A DNA stretch of 64,000 nucleotides. It comes from Natrarchaeobius chitinivorans (GTDB taxonomy: Archaea; Halobacteriota; Halobacteria; Halobacteriales; Natrialbaceae). The notes under the pieces are model-generated. The model was not told the DNA's origin. It was given only the letters and a program-made list of their open reading frames with translations, and did not search any database. Position numbers and translations under genes: made by a program. Position 1 is the stretch's first letter. Each line of letters begins with the position of its first letter. The stretch spans positions 62,001 through 126,000 of the forward strand of contig NZ_REGA01000014.1 in NCBI RefSeq assembly GCF_003841505.1, written 5' to 3'. Positions 33,798 to 42,588 of this stretch are shown here, piece by piece.

Positions 33798-34235
33798 ATG
33801 CGAATCGAACTGCGCGTCTGTCAGCACTGTCTCGACGGCGACCACGAGCCAGGGGCACAAAAGTCGGCACTATTAGAGGACATGGTCGCCTGTGCCGAGC
33901 GAATCAAAGAGTACAAAGAAGTCATCGACCTCGAGGAAGTCCACATCCGGAAGGTACGCGACGACGAACACGGAAAACCCGCGGCGCTGCCGGTCGTCGC
34001 CGCCACGATCCAGAACGATCAGATCGTCCTGAACGACACGCAACTCGTCGCCGAGGGCCAGGATGGAAACATGCTCCTGTACTCGAACCCCCGCGACATC
34101 CTGACGGTACTGGCCGGTAACGTCGACGAGATCAGCAAGGCCGTCCACGGGGACGTCACCGTCGAACTCTCCGAACCGGGAGCCGAGATCGTTTCGCAGG
34201 CGGACCTCGGTGCGAATCGGAACCGGGACGGCTGA
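33798..34235 (+). CDS. Conserved hypothetical protein
   Basis: A 145-residue soluble protein that I do not recognise. It begins with RIELRVCQHCLDGDHEPG, where CQHC followed by a His could bind a metal. A helix (SALLEDMVACAERIKEYKEVIDL) and alternating beta segments follow, such as LPVVAATIQNDQIVLND and GNMLLYSNPRDILTVLAG. Codon use and acidic composition are normal for the region, and no shadow frame competes with it, so it is very probably a real gene. It is monocistronic. Confidence 0.65.
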   Translation: MRIELRVCQHCLDGDHEPGAQKSALLEDMVACAERIKEYKEVIDLEEVHIRKVRDDEHGKPAALPVVAATIQNDQIVLNDTQLVAEGQDGNMLLYSNPRDILTVLAGNVDEISKAVHGDVTVELSEPGAEIVSQADLGANRNRDG

Positions 34236-34323
34236 ACGCGCCGCGACGGCACGTGGTCACCGGACGGATTCGTGTTGGAGCGACAACTGAAGAACTCGGC
34301 GACGATCTGTCTCGAGGGTGAAC

Positions 34324-34407
34324 TATAGTAGCCACTGAACGTCATTGGACACCCGATCGCGGGACGAATCGGCGATCGGTGTGTAACTCGTTTCAGTTGT
34401 TACTATA
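34324..34407. repeat. Family D palindromic repeat, copy D1 (84 bp)
   Basis: The arms TATAGTAGCCACTGAACG and CGTTTCAGTTGTTACTATA are near-perfect inverted repeats, and an inner pair (ACACCCGATCGC and GCGATCGGTGTG) extends the stem. The whole unit can fold into one long hairpin. It is unrelated in sequence to families A-C and no 3-bp duplication is clear. A decayed copy is at 62589-62671. The surrounding gap (34236-34705) has no other feature I can name. Confidence 0.75.
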
Positions 34408-34705
34408 CGTATTGTGTCACCCTCGGCCACGTGCCGACGGGTAACTGGTTTGGAATCCAAAGAATCACCCTCGAAAACCACCACATTCGAAGTGAACAGG
34501 GAGAAAAACGAGTAGGCAGTACGACACTTCGTATGCTGTGTACGAGTCTGGGCGAACACCCCACCGAGCAGGTTGACGCATTACAGCCGACTCCAATTCC
34601 GCCCGATGGGCGCGAGTCCGGTCGCGAACTGTGTTGCACCGGCGTCGGCGGTTTCGCCTTCCCCCGGCCACGCTCACTGGTCCCGAAACGCCCACTCGAA
34701 CGACG

Positions 34706-35155
34706 ATGACAGGTGAACCGTCAGTGTTCGACACGACGGATCGATCGCACTCCCGGATGTTCGAACTGCTCGAGGCGACGGACGACAACGTGGTCGCAGT
34801 GGGCGTGGCCGACGGGACTCGCGACGGGTACCGGGCACTGTACGAACTGCTCGTCGAGAAGACTGCTAATCACGGATCGGTTCACCTCTACGAAGAGGTA
34901 CCGAACTGGACAGTCTCGACGTTTCTGTCTCACTACCGTGGCCTCATTCCCGACTTGCGATACGGACCGAAGTTCGACATCGGTCGGTATGCGGCGGTCG
35001 GCAATTCGATCTGGGCATCTGCCTTGTATCACCTATGGAAAGCTGTCGCTCCCGTCTTCCCCGTCAGTCCGGGCGCCATGCGCTACTACGACCCGTCGGA
35101 GCGCTTCAGAGCCCTCGAGTGGGTGCGGACCGGTGACGACGGACCGAGTCAATGA
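34706..35155 (+). CDS. SpoIIAA-like (STAS/SEC14-type) domain protein
   Basis: A 149-residue protein whose core resembles the small SpoIIAA-like/STAS domain family: VVAVGVADGTRDGYRALYE, then HLYEEVPNWTVSTFLSHYRG, YAAVGNSIWASALYHLWKAV and FPVSPGAMRYYDPSERFRAL. In that family the fold binds lipids or acts in signalling; no function is established for haloarchaeal members. The 20 residues before the domain are acidic. Start is the ATG at 34706. The match is by remembered pattern, so moderate confidence only. Confidence 0.65.
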   Translation: MTGEPSVFDTTDRSHSRMFELLEATDDNVVAVGVADGTRDGYRALYELLVEKTANHGSVHLYEEVPNWTVSTFLSHYRGLIPDLRYGPKFDIGRYAAVGNSIWASALYHLWKAVAPVFPVSPGAMRYYDPSERFRALEWVRTGDDGPSQ

Positions 35156-35366
35156 ACCGGCGTACCGATCTCGACACGACGGCTCACGCTCGTCCGGACG
35201 GGGAGGGATATCGAACGTCCGAGCCGAAACGCCTTCCAGTATATTAAACTCCACTCCAACAATAATAACCCTTGTAGGATAGGACTCGATTTCACATCCG
35301 AGAACACGTCACGGGCAGTGCTAACGTGTGACGAAACGAAAGAGACTGCAGTCAAACTGGCGACAT

Positions 35367-36458
35367 ATGACCGATCCATCACGAGCGAGCGACCGAACCG
35401 AGACGACGATCACGACGAGCTACACGGTGCCCGGAGCGCCCGCCGAGGTTTTCGAAACGACCATCGAGGAACTCGAGACGAGTCTTCACCGACGCGGGTT
35501 TCGATTCGAACCGGGTCCGGACGGACGGATCGCCGAGGACGGATTCGACGTCGGCCGGGTCACCGTCTGGGAACCCGGGGAGTCCATCGTCCTCGAGTGG
35601 TGCGGGGCGTCCTGGGCGCCCGAGGAGTTGACGGAACTCGCCGTCGATTTCGAAGAACTCGAGGACGGGACGCAGGTCACGGTCGAACACCGCGGCTGGG
35701 GACGGCTGATCGACGACTCGACCGACCTCGTCGGCTGGTGTGCCGACGAACTCGTCGCGCCGCTGCTCGAGGCCACGGCCCCCGAGTCGTTTGGCGACTG
35801 GCTGACCGACCGACAGGCGCGGACTCCTGCCGGCGAGCACGCCCGCGAGACCTACAGCGAACCCCTGTATCACTACCCGGCCTTTCACCTGTTGCTCGAC
35901 GAACTCGACCTTTCGCCCGACGACCACCTGCTCGAGATCGGTTGCGGCGGCGGCGCGTTCCTCGAACTAGCCCTCGAGGCTGGTTGTCACGCCGCCGCTG
36001 TCGATCACAGCCGCGAGATGGTCGAGGTCGCCCGCCGAACCAACCGCGAGGCGGTCGACGAGGGCCGGCTTCGCGTAGATGAGGCTGATGCCGAGGCCCT
36101 CCCGTTCGACGACGACACCTTCACCTGTGCGACGATGGCGAAGGTACTTGGCCTCCTCCCGGATCCGGCCGCTGCCCTCGAAGAACTTCACCGCGTGCTC
36201 GAGCCCGGCGGCCGGATCGTCGTCGAGGGAAGTGACCCCGAACTGCGGGGGACCGTCGCCGCACCCGAACCGCTCGCATCGCGGCTCGAGTTCTACGAGA
36301 GTGACGACCTCGAGGGGATCGCTCGAGACGCCGGCTTCGAGGAGGTCGAGGTCGTCCGCCGGACGCTCGAGCCGTACGCCGAAACGGTCGGCGTTCCCGA
36401 GGAACACCGCTCGCTGTTCGAGTACCGCGCTCGAGCGCTACGGGCACGAAAAGCGTAA
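35367..36458 (+). CDS. START-like (SRPBCC) domain fused to a SAM methyltransferase
   Basis: A 363-residue two-domain protein. Residues 1-160 look like an SRPBCC/AHSA1 ligand-binding fold: TTSYTVPGAPAEVFETTIEE, RVTVWEPGESIVLEWCG, VDFEELEDGTQVTVEHRGWG, then helix WCADELVAPLLEA and FGDWLTDRQARTP. Residues 175-363 are a class I methyltransferase with LLEIGCGGGAFLELA (motif I, 188-202), AEALPFDDDTFTCATMAK and HRVLEPGGRIVVEGSDP. The first domain may bind the hydrophobic substrate that the second methylates; that is inference. Start ATG 35367. There is no operon partner. Confidence 0.8.
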   Translation: MTDPSRASDRTETTITTSYTVPGAPAEVFETTIEELETSLHRRGFRFEPGPDGRIAEDGFDVGRVTVWEPGESIVLEWCGASWAPEELTELAVDFEELEDGTQVTVEHRGWGRLIDDSTDLVGWCADELVAPLLEATAPESFGDWLTDRQARTPAGEHARETYSEPLYHYPAFHLLLDELDLSPDDHLLEIGCGGGAFLELALEAGCHAAAVDHSREMVEVARRTNREAVDEGRLRVDEADAEALPFDDDTFTCATMAKVLGLLPDPAAALEELHRVLEPGGRIVVEGSDPELRGTVAAPEPLASRLEFYESDDLEGIARDAGFEEVEVVRRTLEPYAETVGVPEEHRSLFEYRARALRARKA

Positions 36459-36730
36459 CACTGCGACGCTCGAGCGGTATCGACGTCTCGAGTCACGACC
36501 GGCCGGTTCACGAATCCCACCGAGGAGTACGCTGACCGTCTCCGACGAACCGACGATCCACATCCCTCCGGGCTGATCGTCGGAGAAGACCTCCAGTTGT
36601 CTTGGCGAACCGGAAATCGCTCGAGGATCACGAGACCGAGACCGAAACCGACGCCCTCGTCTCGGATCGGCGCGAGAAATACCGGGTAGTGATCGTGAAC
36701 GCGGTGTGGCGGGCGTGTCGTCGATGCCCG

Positions 36731-38041
36731 TCAGCCGTCACGACCACCAGGATGAGCGCGGCCACGCTCTCGTTCGGTTCGACGGGACAGCCACAGCGAA
36801 CACAGGAACGCGACGGCGACGGCGGCCGAAAGGAGTCCGAACGCGATCCGGTAGCCGAGTTCGGTGTAGGCGACGGTGCCGCCGACGGTGTCGCCGGTCC
36901 GGTACGCGTCGAGGACGACGCCCATCGCGGTCGGCAACACGGTCGCGCCGACGAAACCGGCCCCGTTGACGGTCGCCGTCGCGACGCCGCTTGCATCCGC
37001 GGGGTAGCGCTCTTTGACGATCGACAGGGTGAGCATGACCGTGCCCAAAAGCAGGCCGCTGAGCAGGTAGCTTCCGGCGACGACGAAAAGCGGTGGCCGA
37101 CCGAAAACCGGGACGATGCTCAACACGATCGCGAACAGCCCGAGCCCGATCGAAAGCGGAAGCATCCGCCGTTCCACCCGGTCCGAAATCCAGCCGATGA
37201 CGGGCGAACCGACGAGGATTCCAGCGGATCCGAGCAACGTGTAGAACGAAGCCGTCGTCACGTCGAGGTCGTAGACGACGACGAGGTACGGAACGCCCCA
37301 GAGTCCGATGAGCGTCAGTATCGCTCCGTTTCCGGCGAAGAAGATCGCCGACAGGAGCCACTGGTCCGGATCCCGAGCGAGTCTGTACAGATGGGTTTTC
37401 GTCTCCGAGAGCGTGATCGAGCGCTGTTCGGGGACGCCCTCGATCGGCTCGAGTCCGGCGTCGGCGGGCGAGTTTCGGGCGAGAACGAAGACGGCCGTCG
37501 CGCCGAGAAAGCCGACGGCGGCTAACCCGAGGACGGTCGGTCGCCACCCGACGGCGTCGACGGTGACCGCGAGCGGCGTCGTCGCGAGGATCGCACCGAG
37601 GCCGGCGACGCCGGCGGTCAGGCCCGTCATCGTCGCGAACTCGTCGGCTCGATACCAGTTCGCACAGAACCGGAGGATCGAGACGAAGATGACGCCACTG
37701 CCCAGACCGATGAGCGACCGGGAGACGACCGCACCGACGTAGCCGTCACTGATCGCGAACCCGATCGCCCCGGTACTCAGGACGACCCCGCCGATCGATC
37801 CGACCGACCGGGGACCGAACCGGTCGGCGAGCACCCCGGTCGGAATCTGAATCGCCGCGTAAATCAGGAAAAACGACGCGTGGAGCGTCCCGAGCTGGGC
37901 CGCCGTCGTTCCGAAATCAGCCGTGAGTTGCTCTGAGAGGACGGCCGTCGAGAGCCGGTGGAGATTGACGAGCAAGAAGACGATAGCGAGGGCTCCCCAC
38001 GCGAACCACCGGCGTTTCGTGGGGTCGGTGAGGACGGTCAC
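36731..38041 (-). CDS. MFS transporter
   Basis: A 436-residue major facilitator with 12 predicted helices. The loop 2-3 signature is IQIPTGVLADRFGPRSVG near residue 65, and SLIGLGSGVIFVSILRF lies in helix 4. The central loop is short (LEPIEGVPEQRSITLSE). The second half repeats the pattern (SPVIGWISDRVERRMLPLS). The substrate is not predictable; similarity to nitrate/oxalate-type MFS carriers is only superficial. It is convergent with the fused methyltransferase gene across a 270-base gap that shows no feature. Confidence 0.85.
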   Translation of the reverse strand: MTVLTDPTKRRWFAWGALAIVFLLVNLHRLSTAVLSEQLTADFGTTAAQLGTLHASFFLIYAAIQIPTGVLADRFGPRSVGSIGGVVLSTGAIGFAISDGYVGAVVSRSLIGLGSGVIFVSILRFCANWYRADEFATMTGLTAGVAGLGAILATTPLAVTVDAVGWRPTVLGLAAVGFLGATAVFVLARNSPADAGLEPIEGVPEQRSITLSETKTHLYRLARDPDQWLLSAIFFAGNGAILTLIGLWGVPYLVVVYDLDVTTASFYTLLGSAGILVGSPVIGWISDRVERRMLPLSIGLGLFAIVLSIVPVFGRPPLFVVAGSYLLSGLLLGTVMLTLSIVKERYPADASGVATATVNGAGFVGATVLPTAMGVVLDAYRTGDTVGGTVAYTELGYRIAFGLLSAAVAVAFLCSLWLSRRTERERGRAHPGGRDG

Positions 38042-38171
38042 GCTCCGCTCTTCCGGGGTGGGAGTGGTAAGGATTGTGATCGAACACCGCCTCTTCCGGC
38101 GGGAATCGGCGTTGCTCGAGGTGAACGCGGCTGATTAGAAACGGGGGCCCGAGGGAAACGGAAACCCGGGA

Positions 38172-38438
38172 CTAAATTCGGCCGACGTTCTCGACGCCGA
38201 CGCTTTCGACGCCGTCGACGCCGGTGAAGTTCTCTTCGACGGTTTCGGTACCGCCGGATCCGTCGGGAACGATCACGGTCGGGTAGAGCGCCACGAGGCC
38301 GAACGCGACCTCTTCTCGCTCGACGCCGTTGATCTTCGCACCTTCGGGGAGGGAGCTCTCGAGACGCTCCTGGAGTGCGTCGAGGTCGATTTCGGGACTG
38401 TTCGGCATGACCTTGATTTTGGCGGCTACTTTTCCCAT
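38172..38438 (-). CDS. ef1b: Translation elongation factor 1 beta (aEF-1 beta)
   Basis: An 88-residue exchange factor that reloads aEF-1 alpha with GTP. The small ferredoxin-like fold begins with [18 protein letters not shown] and continues with [19 protein letters not shown], both close to the archaeal consensus, and ends in [15 protein letters not shown]. Length is typical. It lies 12 bases downstream of the zinc-finger gene and shares its promoter, a pairing that places the finger protein in translation. Confidence 0.95.
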   Translation of the reverse strand: MGKVAAKIKVMPNSPEIDLDALQERLESSLPEGAKINGVEREEVAFGLVALYPTVIVPDGSGGTETVEENFTGVDGVESVGVENVGRI

Positions 38439-38450
38439 AGTGGTAGTGGA

Positions 38451-38630
38451 TTACGGACCGGTGAACCCGCAGTCGGGGCACTCATAGAGGTTACTCTGTT
38501 TTCGGCACTTGGCACAGCGGTAGATCTGGGTGCCACAGTCCGGGCACTTGAACGCGGCGGCGTTCGTGCCGGCGATGTTGATCCCACAGGAGACGCAGGA
38601 TCGCGTCTCTCGATCGTCGGTGGTGCTCAT
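38451..38630 (-). CDS. Small two-zinc-finger protein (HVO_2753-like)
   Basis: A 59-residue protein with eight cysteines in four CxxC knuckles: [24 protein letters not shown] and CPDCGFTGP. That is enough for two zinc sites. It matches the haloarchaeal HVO_2753 micro-protein family by memory. The ATG at 38630 is 26 bases from a TATA box, and the gene is followed at once by aEF-1 beta. Probable role: RNA or ribosome-associated binding. It is too short to be found easily by size-based gene calling; the longer frame upstream has no coding support. Confidence 0.88.
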   Translation of the reverse strand: MSTTDDRETRSCVSCGINIAGTNAAAFKCPDCGTQIYRCAKCRKQSNLYECPDCGFTGP

Positions 38631-38650
38631 ACTCTGCTCTTCCCGCCCGT

Positions 38651-38661
38651 CGTTTTTAACC
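38651..38661 (-). promoter_or_regulatory. Probable TATA box of the zinc-finger/aEF-1 beta operon
   Basis: GGTTAAAAACG on the minus strand is centred 26 bases before the ATG at 38630, with almost no leader implied. Confidence 0.65.
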
Positions 38662-39116
38662 GTTGTCTTTTGAGAACCGAGCGCGTCGCCCCTCTCGAAC
38701 GGGACTGCAGTGAGCCGGTACCGCCGTTGTGTTAGCCGGGTATTTTCTGAATCAGAAAACACGGGTATACCTATTTCATCTCTCGGGTTGACCTTCGAGG
38801 TGCGGCCCACCGAGTCGGTGAACTGCCCGGTCGCCGATTGGGCCGTGCCTCTGACACTTCTGTTTCGTACTGCGTCGCCGACCTCGAGCGCTCTCACCTG
38901 ATTTACTGATACGTATACTCAAGCCAAATTTCCCCTCGATTGTTCGTCGAGTCTGTGCGGATCGAGATCCGCCACGATCTTCGATTTCCCACACTGGGAA
39001 AGTAGCCGGCGCTGATCGGTCGTCTCTGCAAGTGACCGGGCACTTCTATAAGAAATCTGTCATACCTACAAGCGGATTGCAATGGTGGGGAGTCCCTCGG
39101 GGGCCATCGGCCGTTC
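38662..39116. other. Intergenic region without a convincing gene
   Basis: This stretch is upstream of the zinc-finger gene and before the nested A2/B4 element. It contains a 63-codon plus-strand frame (38710-38901) with no promoter, no conserved-looking motif and a poor composition. I see no RNA gene. AT content is somewhat higher than in neighbouring genes (for example around 38904-38945). Confidence 0.45.
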
Positions 39117-39309
39117 ATACTGTCGGACAGAACTATTTGACGATCGGTCGCTCTCCTGCGGCCGTCTCCGACGGCGACGGCCGCGAATTCGTGATCGACG
39201 TCTCATACGGATTACTGTACCTGTGTACCGGCGCACCCGCCGCCTGAGTCGCGGGTGCACCGGCAATGACGTACAGTAAACCGTATCACTGACTTCTGTC
39301 CGACAGTAT
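39117..39309. mobile_element. Family A element, copy A2, interrupted by family B copy B4
   Basis: The outer ends ATACTGTCGGACAGAA at 39117 and TTCTGTCCGACAGTAT ending at 39309 are perfect 16-bp inverted repeats, flanked by TCA on both sides. The element is 193 bp long because an 82-bp B element occupies 39205-39286. Removing it leaves a normal A element in the same orientation as A1. The nreA start is 73 bases downstream. Confidence 0.85.
39205..39286. mobile_element. Family B element, copy B4, nested in A2
   Basis: An 82-bp copy from ATACGGATTACTGTA to TACAGTAAACCGTAT, the same length as B3 and B6. TCA on both sides of TACGG...CCGTA supports a 3-bp duplication of a target inside A2. It shows that B was mobile after A had inserted. 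Confidence 0.85.
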
Positions 39310-39382
39310 CACTCCGGAGGCGCCACCGCTCTCGCTGTGTGGAACTCAACATTCAAACGGTCCCCCGTTCAATCTCGAGTGA

Positions 39383-40744
39383 ATGCGCCTCGACGACTAC
39401 ATCGAGGAACTCGAGCCCGACGAGGAGGCCGAGCGACGCCGCCTCGCAAAGGAGAAGTCGTACGCGATCACGGATCACCTGGCGGAGTTCGAGCAGCGGT
39501 TCGACGACGCACTGAGCGGCGACACTCTCGTCGGCTCCACGTCGCCATCGATCTTCGTCGGGCGTTCGAACTACCCCGACATTCCGATCGGATTGCTCTC
39601 TCCGGTCGGCGACGAGGAGTCGGCCGAGGAGTACGTCACCGACGGAAACTGGTACCGGCAGGGGTACGCCATCGACGACGTGTTACAGCGCCGGACGGGT
39701 CTGCTGAACTCGAGCAAGCGGGCGAACGTCGACTCGCCGAGCATCGCGAGTCGGCTGACGCCGTCCGTCCACGACGCGTGGGACGGCTTCGTCGGCGTCC
39801 AGCGGGAGGTCGCCATCGCGGATCGACCGGTCGACCTCGAGATCGGGCTCGACGACGCGCCGGATCTCGGTCTCGATGCGGGGACGGACGTCGCGACGCC
39901 CCGCGGACCGCGGGCCAGCGCCCGGAACGCGGAGCTTCGGGAGAACCCGTACGTTCCGCGACCGGTGAAGAAGACGCTCGAGGACGACGACTGGCAGGCA
40001 CAGGGAGCGATGACCTACCTCTACCGGCGCGGGTTCGACGTCTACGACATCAACTCGATCCTCTCTGCGGGCGCGCTGGGCGAGGCGAAACAGCGTCGTC
40101 TCGTCCCCACGCGGTGGTCGATCACCGCGGTCGACGACACCGTCGGTCAGTACCTCCGCGGACGGATTCGAAACGCACCCAGCATCGACGAGGTCCAGGT
40201 CTGGGCGAACGAGTACGTGGGAAACCGGTACTGGATCGTCCTCGCGCCGGGACGCTGGGAGTTCGAACTCGTCGAGATGAAAGCCCCCGGGAGTATCTGG
40301 AACCCCGACCCACACGACGACGTCTGGATGGCGAGCGCCAGCGAGGGGTACGAGGGACGCTCGAGCTACGTCGAGGAGACCGCGGGTGCGTACTACGCCG
40401 CCCGACTCGGCGTCCTCGAGTACCTCGAGTCGATCGGCCGCCAGGCGAAGTGTCTCGTCCTCCGGGAGGTGTCCGACGACTACTGGGCCCCCGTCGGCGT
40501 CTGGCAGGTCCGCGAGAGCGTCCGGAACGCTTTCGAGGAGGCTCCCGGAAGCGCGGGCGGCCGGGAGTTCGGTCAGCGTGAATCGCTCGCCGGCGAGTAC
40601 GGCGAGGCCGAAACGTTCCACGACGCCGTCTCGGCGGTCACAACCCAGCTCCCGGTTTCACTGGACCGGTTGCGTCGGAAATCCGAACTCGCTGCCGGAC
40701 TGCAGTCGAGTCTCGACGCCTTTTCCGGTTCGAAGACTCCGTAG
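39383..40744 (+). CDS. nreA: DNA repair protein NreA
   Basis: A 453-residue Nre-family protein. In Haloferax and other archaea these have been linked to DNA damage repair through the sliding clamp. The N-terminal MRLDDYIEELEPDEEAERRR is followed by FVGRSNYPDIPIGLLSPVGD near residue 58 and by VPRPVKKTLEDDDWQAQGAM and APGRWEFELVEMKAPGSIWN, all typical. The last residues contain Q441-SS-L444-DA-F447, a PCNA-interacting motif of the QxxLxxF type. Start ATG 39383 is 73 bases past the nested element A2/B4. A confident call. Confidence 0.93.
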   Translation: MRLDDYIEELEPDEEAERRRLAKEKSYAITDHLAEFEQRFDDALSGDTLVGSTSPSIFVGRSNYPDIPIGLLSPVGDEESAEEYVTDGNWYRQGYAIDDVLQRRTGLLNSSKRANVDSPSIASRLTPSVHDAWDGFVGVQREVAIADRPVDLEIGLDDAPDLGLDAGTDVATPRGPRASARNAELRENPYVPRPVKKTLEDDDWQAQGAMTYLYRRGFDVYDINSILSAGALGEAKQRRLVPTRWSITAVDDTVGQYLRGRIRNAPSIDEVQVWANEYVGNRYWIVLAPGRWEFELVEMKAPGSIWNPDPHDDVWMASASEGYEGRSSYVEETAGAYYAARLGVLEYLESIGRQAKCLVLREVSDDYWAPVGVWQVRESVRNAFEEAPGSAGGREFGQRESLAGEYGEAETFHDAVSAVTTQLPVSLDRLRRKSELAAGLQSSLDAFSGSKTP

Positions 40745-40877
40745 GACGGGGGCCTGTGAGGGACGGCCGATCGTCGCATTCACGAACGTTCCCTGCACTG
40801 CGAAACGGCTGGTACAGGGCCGCCGATGGAGTGTCCTCGAGGGGAACGCCTTTAGTCGACCGGAACCGAGCGGGCGT

Positions 40878-41093
40878 ATGGCGCTTCCCACCGACCTCCT
40901 GACGATTCTGGCTGCGCTCTTCTTGCTGTTTGGCGTTCCGTTGATCCTCTTCTCGCTCGTTATGCTGTACACCGGCTACGTGCGATACGACGCCGAACGC
41001 TACATCGAGGAACTCGAGGAGAGCGAACGGATCGAGAGCGACGACCACGGTTCTCGGGAGGCTGGGTCCGACGAGCGGGAAGTCGATCCGTAA
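40878..41093 (+). CDS. Small single-helix membrane protein
   Basis: A 71-residue protein of unknown function. One long hydrophobic segment spans residues 8-34 (LTILAALFLLFGVPLILFSL), then a short linker GYVRYDAERYIEELEESER and an acidic tail. The helix and charged tail suggest a membrane-anchored cytoplasmic peptide. It has normal haloarchaeal composition and its own ATG. There are no partners nearby and no family that I recognise. Confidence 0.6.
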   Translation: MALPTDLLTILAALFLLFGVPLILFSLVMLYTGYVRYDAERYIEELEESERIESDDHGSREAGSDEREVDP

Positions 41094-41224
41094 CTCGTTG
41101 GTCGGGATTTCCGTTCCCGAGTTCTCCCTGGAGTGAATCGCACCCACTCTGGCGCAGTGGTACGACCAAACCTGTGCGACTGGGAGAATCGACCGGGACG
41201 ATGGCGCTCGAGGCGGTGTGAACG

Positions 41225-42310
41225 CTACTCCGTGGGGGCCGGCGGCGTCTCCTCGGCAATCGGCGTCTCCCCGTCTGGGGCCGCGGGAGTTGGCGTTTCG
41301 AAGTTATGCCTGCTGAATACGTTGAGACCAGCTTTGAACACCGCGAGGAGGACCGGGCCGAGAAACAGCCCCATGATTCCGAGCAGGTAGATCCCGCCGA
41401 TGACGCCCACGATGACCACGGCCGGGTGGAGTCCGGAACCCCGATCGACGAACAGCGCCCGGAGGTAGTTGTCGACCAGCGAGAGGACCGAAATCCCGTA
41501 GAGTAACAGCACAACGGCGGGAACGGGTCCGGCGGTCATCGCGAGATACCCTACCGCCGGGGCCCAGACGAGCCAGACGCCGATCGCCGGCAGGAACGAG
41601 ACGATGACCATGATGATCGTCCAGAACGCGACGTTCGGGATGCCGAGCAGGTAAAAGCCGATCCCGCCCAGAATGCCCTCGACGACCGCGACGAGCACGT
41701 GGCTCTTGATCACCGCCCAGGTGACGACGTTGATCTCAGCGAACAGTTCGGATCGAATCCCCTCCTCGAGCGGGACGACGTCCCGAAACCAGTCGAGAAA
41801 CGTCTCGCCGTCGGCGAGCAGGTAGTACAACAGGAAGACGAACACGATCAGGCCGAGCCCCATTTCGATGCTCGTGTTGACGAGTCCGACCAGCTCGAGC
41901 AGCGCGATCTCGAGCGCACCGGAGAGCGACGAGTCGACCTCCGCGAGGATCGCCGATTCGAGCGCCCGGACGTACTCGTCGCCGAGTCCGAGGTCGTTTC
42001 TGGCGATCTCACGCGCTCGTTCGCCGATGACCTCGCCGTCGACGGTCCCGAGAAACGAGACGACCGTCTGGAGGACGACCAGCGAGACGAGAAGGAGTGG
42101 AATCACGGCTCCAACGACGGCGACGCCGGTCAGCGCCAGTGCGGCCAGCTTCGATCCGAGCCGCGGCTCGAGTCGCTCGTAGGCGGGATAGAGCACGAAC
42201 GCGAGGAGCGCGGCGGCCATCACGTACTGCAACAGCGGGGCGATCATCAGGGTCGCGATAGCACCGAGGACGACGAGCAGGAGGGCGAAAAAGGCGGTTC
42301 GAACGTCCAT
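41225..42310 (-). CDS. AI-2E-family (PerM/TqsA-type) transporter
   Basis: A 361-residue membrane protein with about eight helices, typical of the AI-2 exporter superfamily. Conserved stretches are PLLQYVMAAALLAFVLYPAY, RSELFAEINVVTWAVIKSHV near residue 188, EGILGGIGFYLLGIPNVAFW and RGSGLHPAVVIVGVIGGIYL. The C-terminal end is Pro/Glu/Thr-rich (PTPAAPDGETPIAEE). Members export quorum-signal or act as Na+/H+ antiporters; which applies here is unknown. Three mobile-element copies (B5, A3, A4) lie between it and the DUF302 and SDR genes. Confidence 0.85.
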   Translation of the reverse strand: MDVRTAFFALLLVVLGAIATLMIAPLLQYVMAAALLAFVLYPAYERLEPRLGSKLAALALTGVAVVGAVIPLLLVSLVVLQTVVSFLGTVDGEVIGERAREIARNDLGLGDEYVRALESAILAEVDSSLSGALEIALLELVGLVNTSIEMGLGLIVFVFLLYYLLADGETFLDWFRDVVPLEEGIRSELFAEINVVTWAVIKSHVLVAVVEGILGGIGFYLLGIPNVAFWTIIMVIVSFLPAIGVWLVWAPAVGYLAMTAGPVPAVVLLLYGISVLSLVDNYLRALFVDRGSGLHPAVVIVGVIGGIYLLGIMGLFLGPVLLAVFKAGLNVFSRHNFETPTPAAPDGETPIAEETPPAPTE

Positions 42311-42399
42311 ACACCGTTGTGCGGCGGTCGATACGTAAACGTTGACATCTCTCCGGCCATCGCGTTCTCGCGTCGACCAAAGCCGGCTGTCGGAGTCTC

Positions 42400-42480
42400 A
42401 TACGGATTGCTGTCACTGTCTACCGGAAACCACGGGACCGCGCCCGGTCTCCGGAAATGACTGCCAGCAGTTCGCCCCAT
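42400..42480. mobile_element. Decayed family B element, copy B5
   Basis: The left end ATACGGATTGCTGTC matches family B and is preceded by TCA. The right end (CAGCAGTTCGCCCCAT) is recognisable but degraded. It abuts or overlaps the start of family A copy A3 by two bases, giving a head-to-tail pair. Confidence 0.55.
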
Positions 42481-42588
42481 ACTGTCGGACAGCAGTCAGT
42501 AAGAAGTCGGTCGCGGATTCGCGGCCGTCACCTTCGGGGACGGCCGCAGTAGCGCGACCGATCTCCAAATAGATCTGTCCGACAGTAT
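42479..42588. mobile_element. Family A element, copy A3 (reverse orientation)
   Basis: A 110-bp copy between ATACTGTCGGACAG and CTGTCCGACAGTAT. Compared with A1 the interior is reverse-complemented and six bases longer. The adjoining TCA at 42588-42590 is the stop codon of the minus-strand DUF302 gene. Confidence 0.8.

Noticed and set aside
38710-38901. A 63-codon plus-strand frame upstream of nreA
   Set aside because: No TATA box at the right distance, low acidic content for a haloarchaeal protein and no recognised motif.
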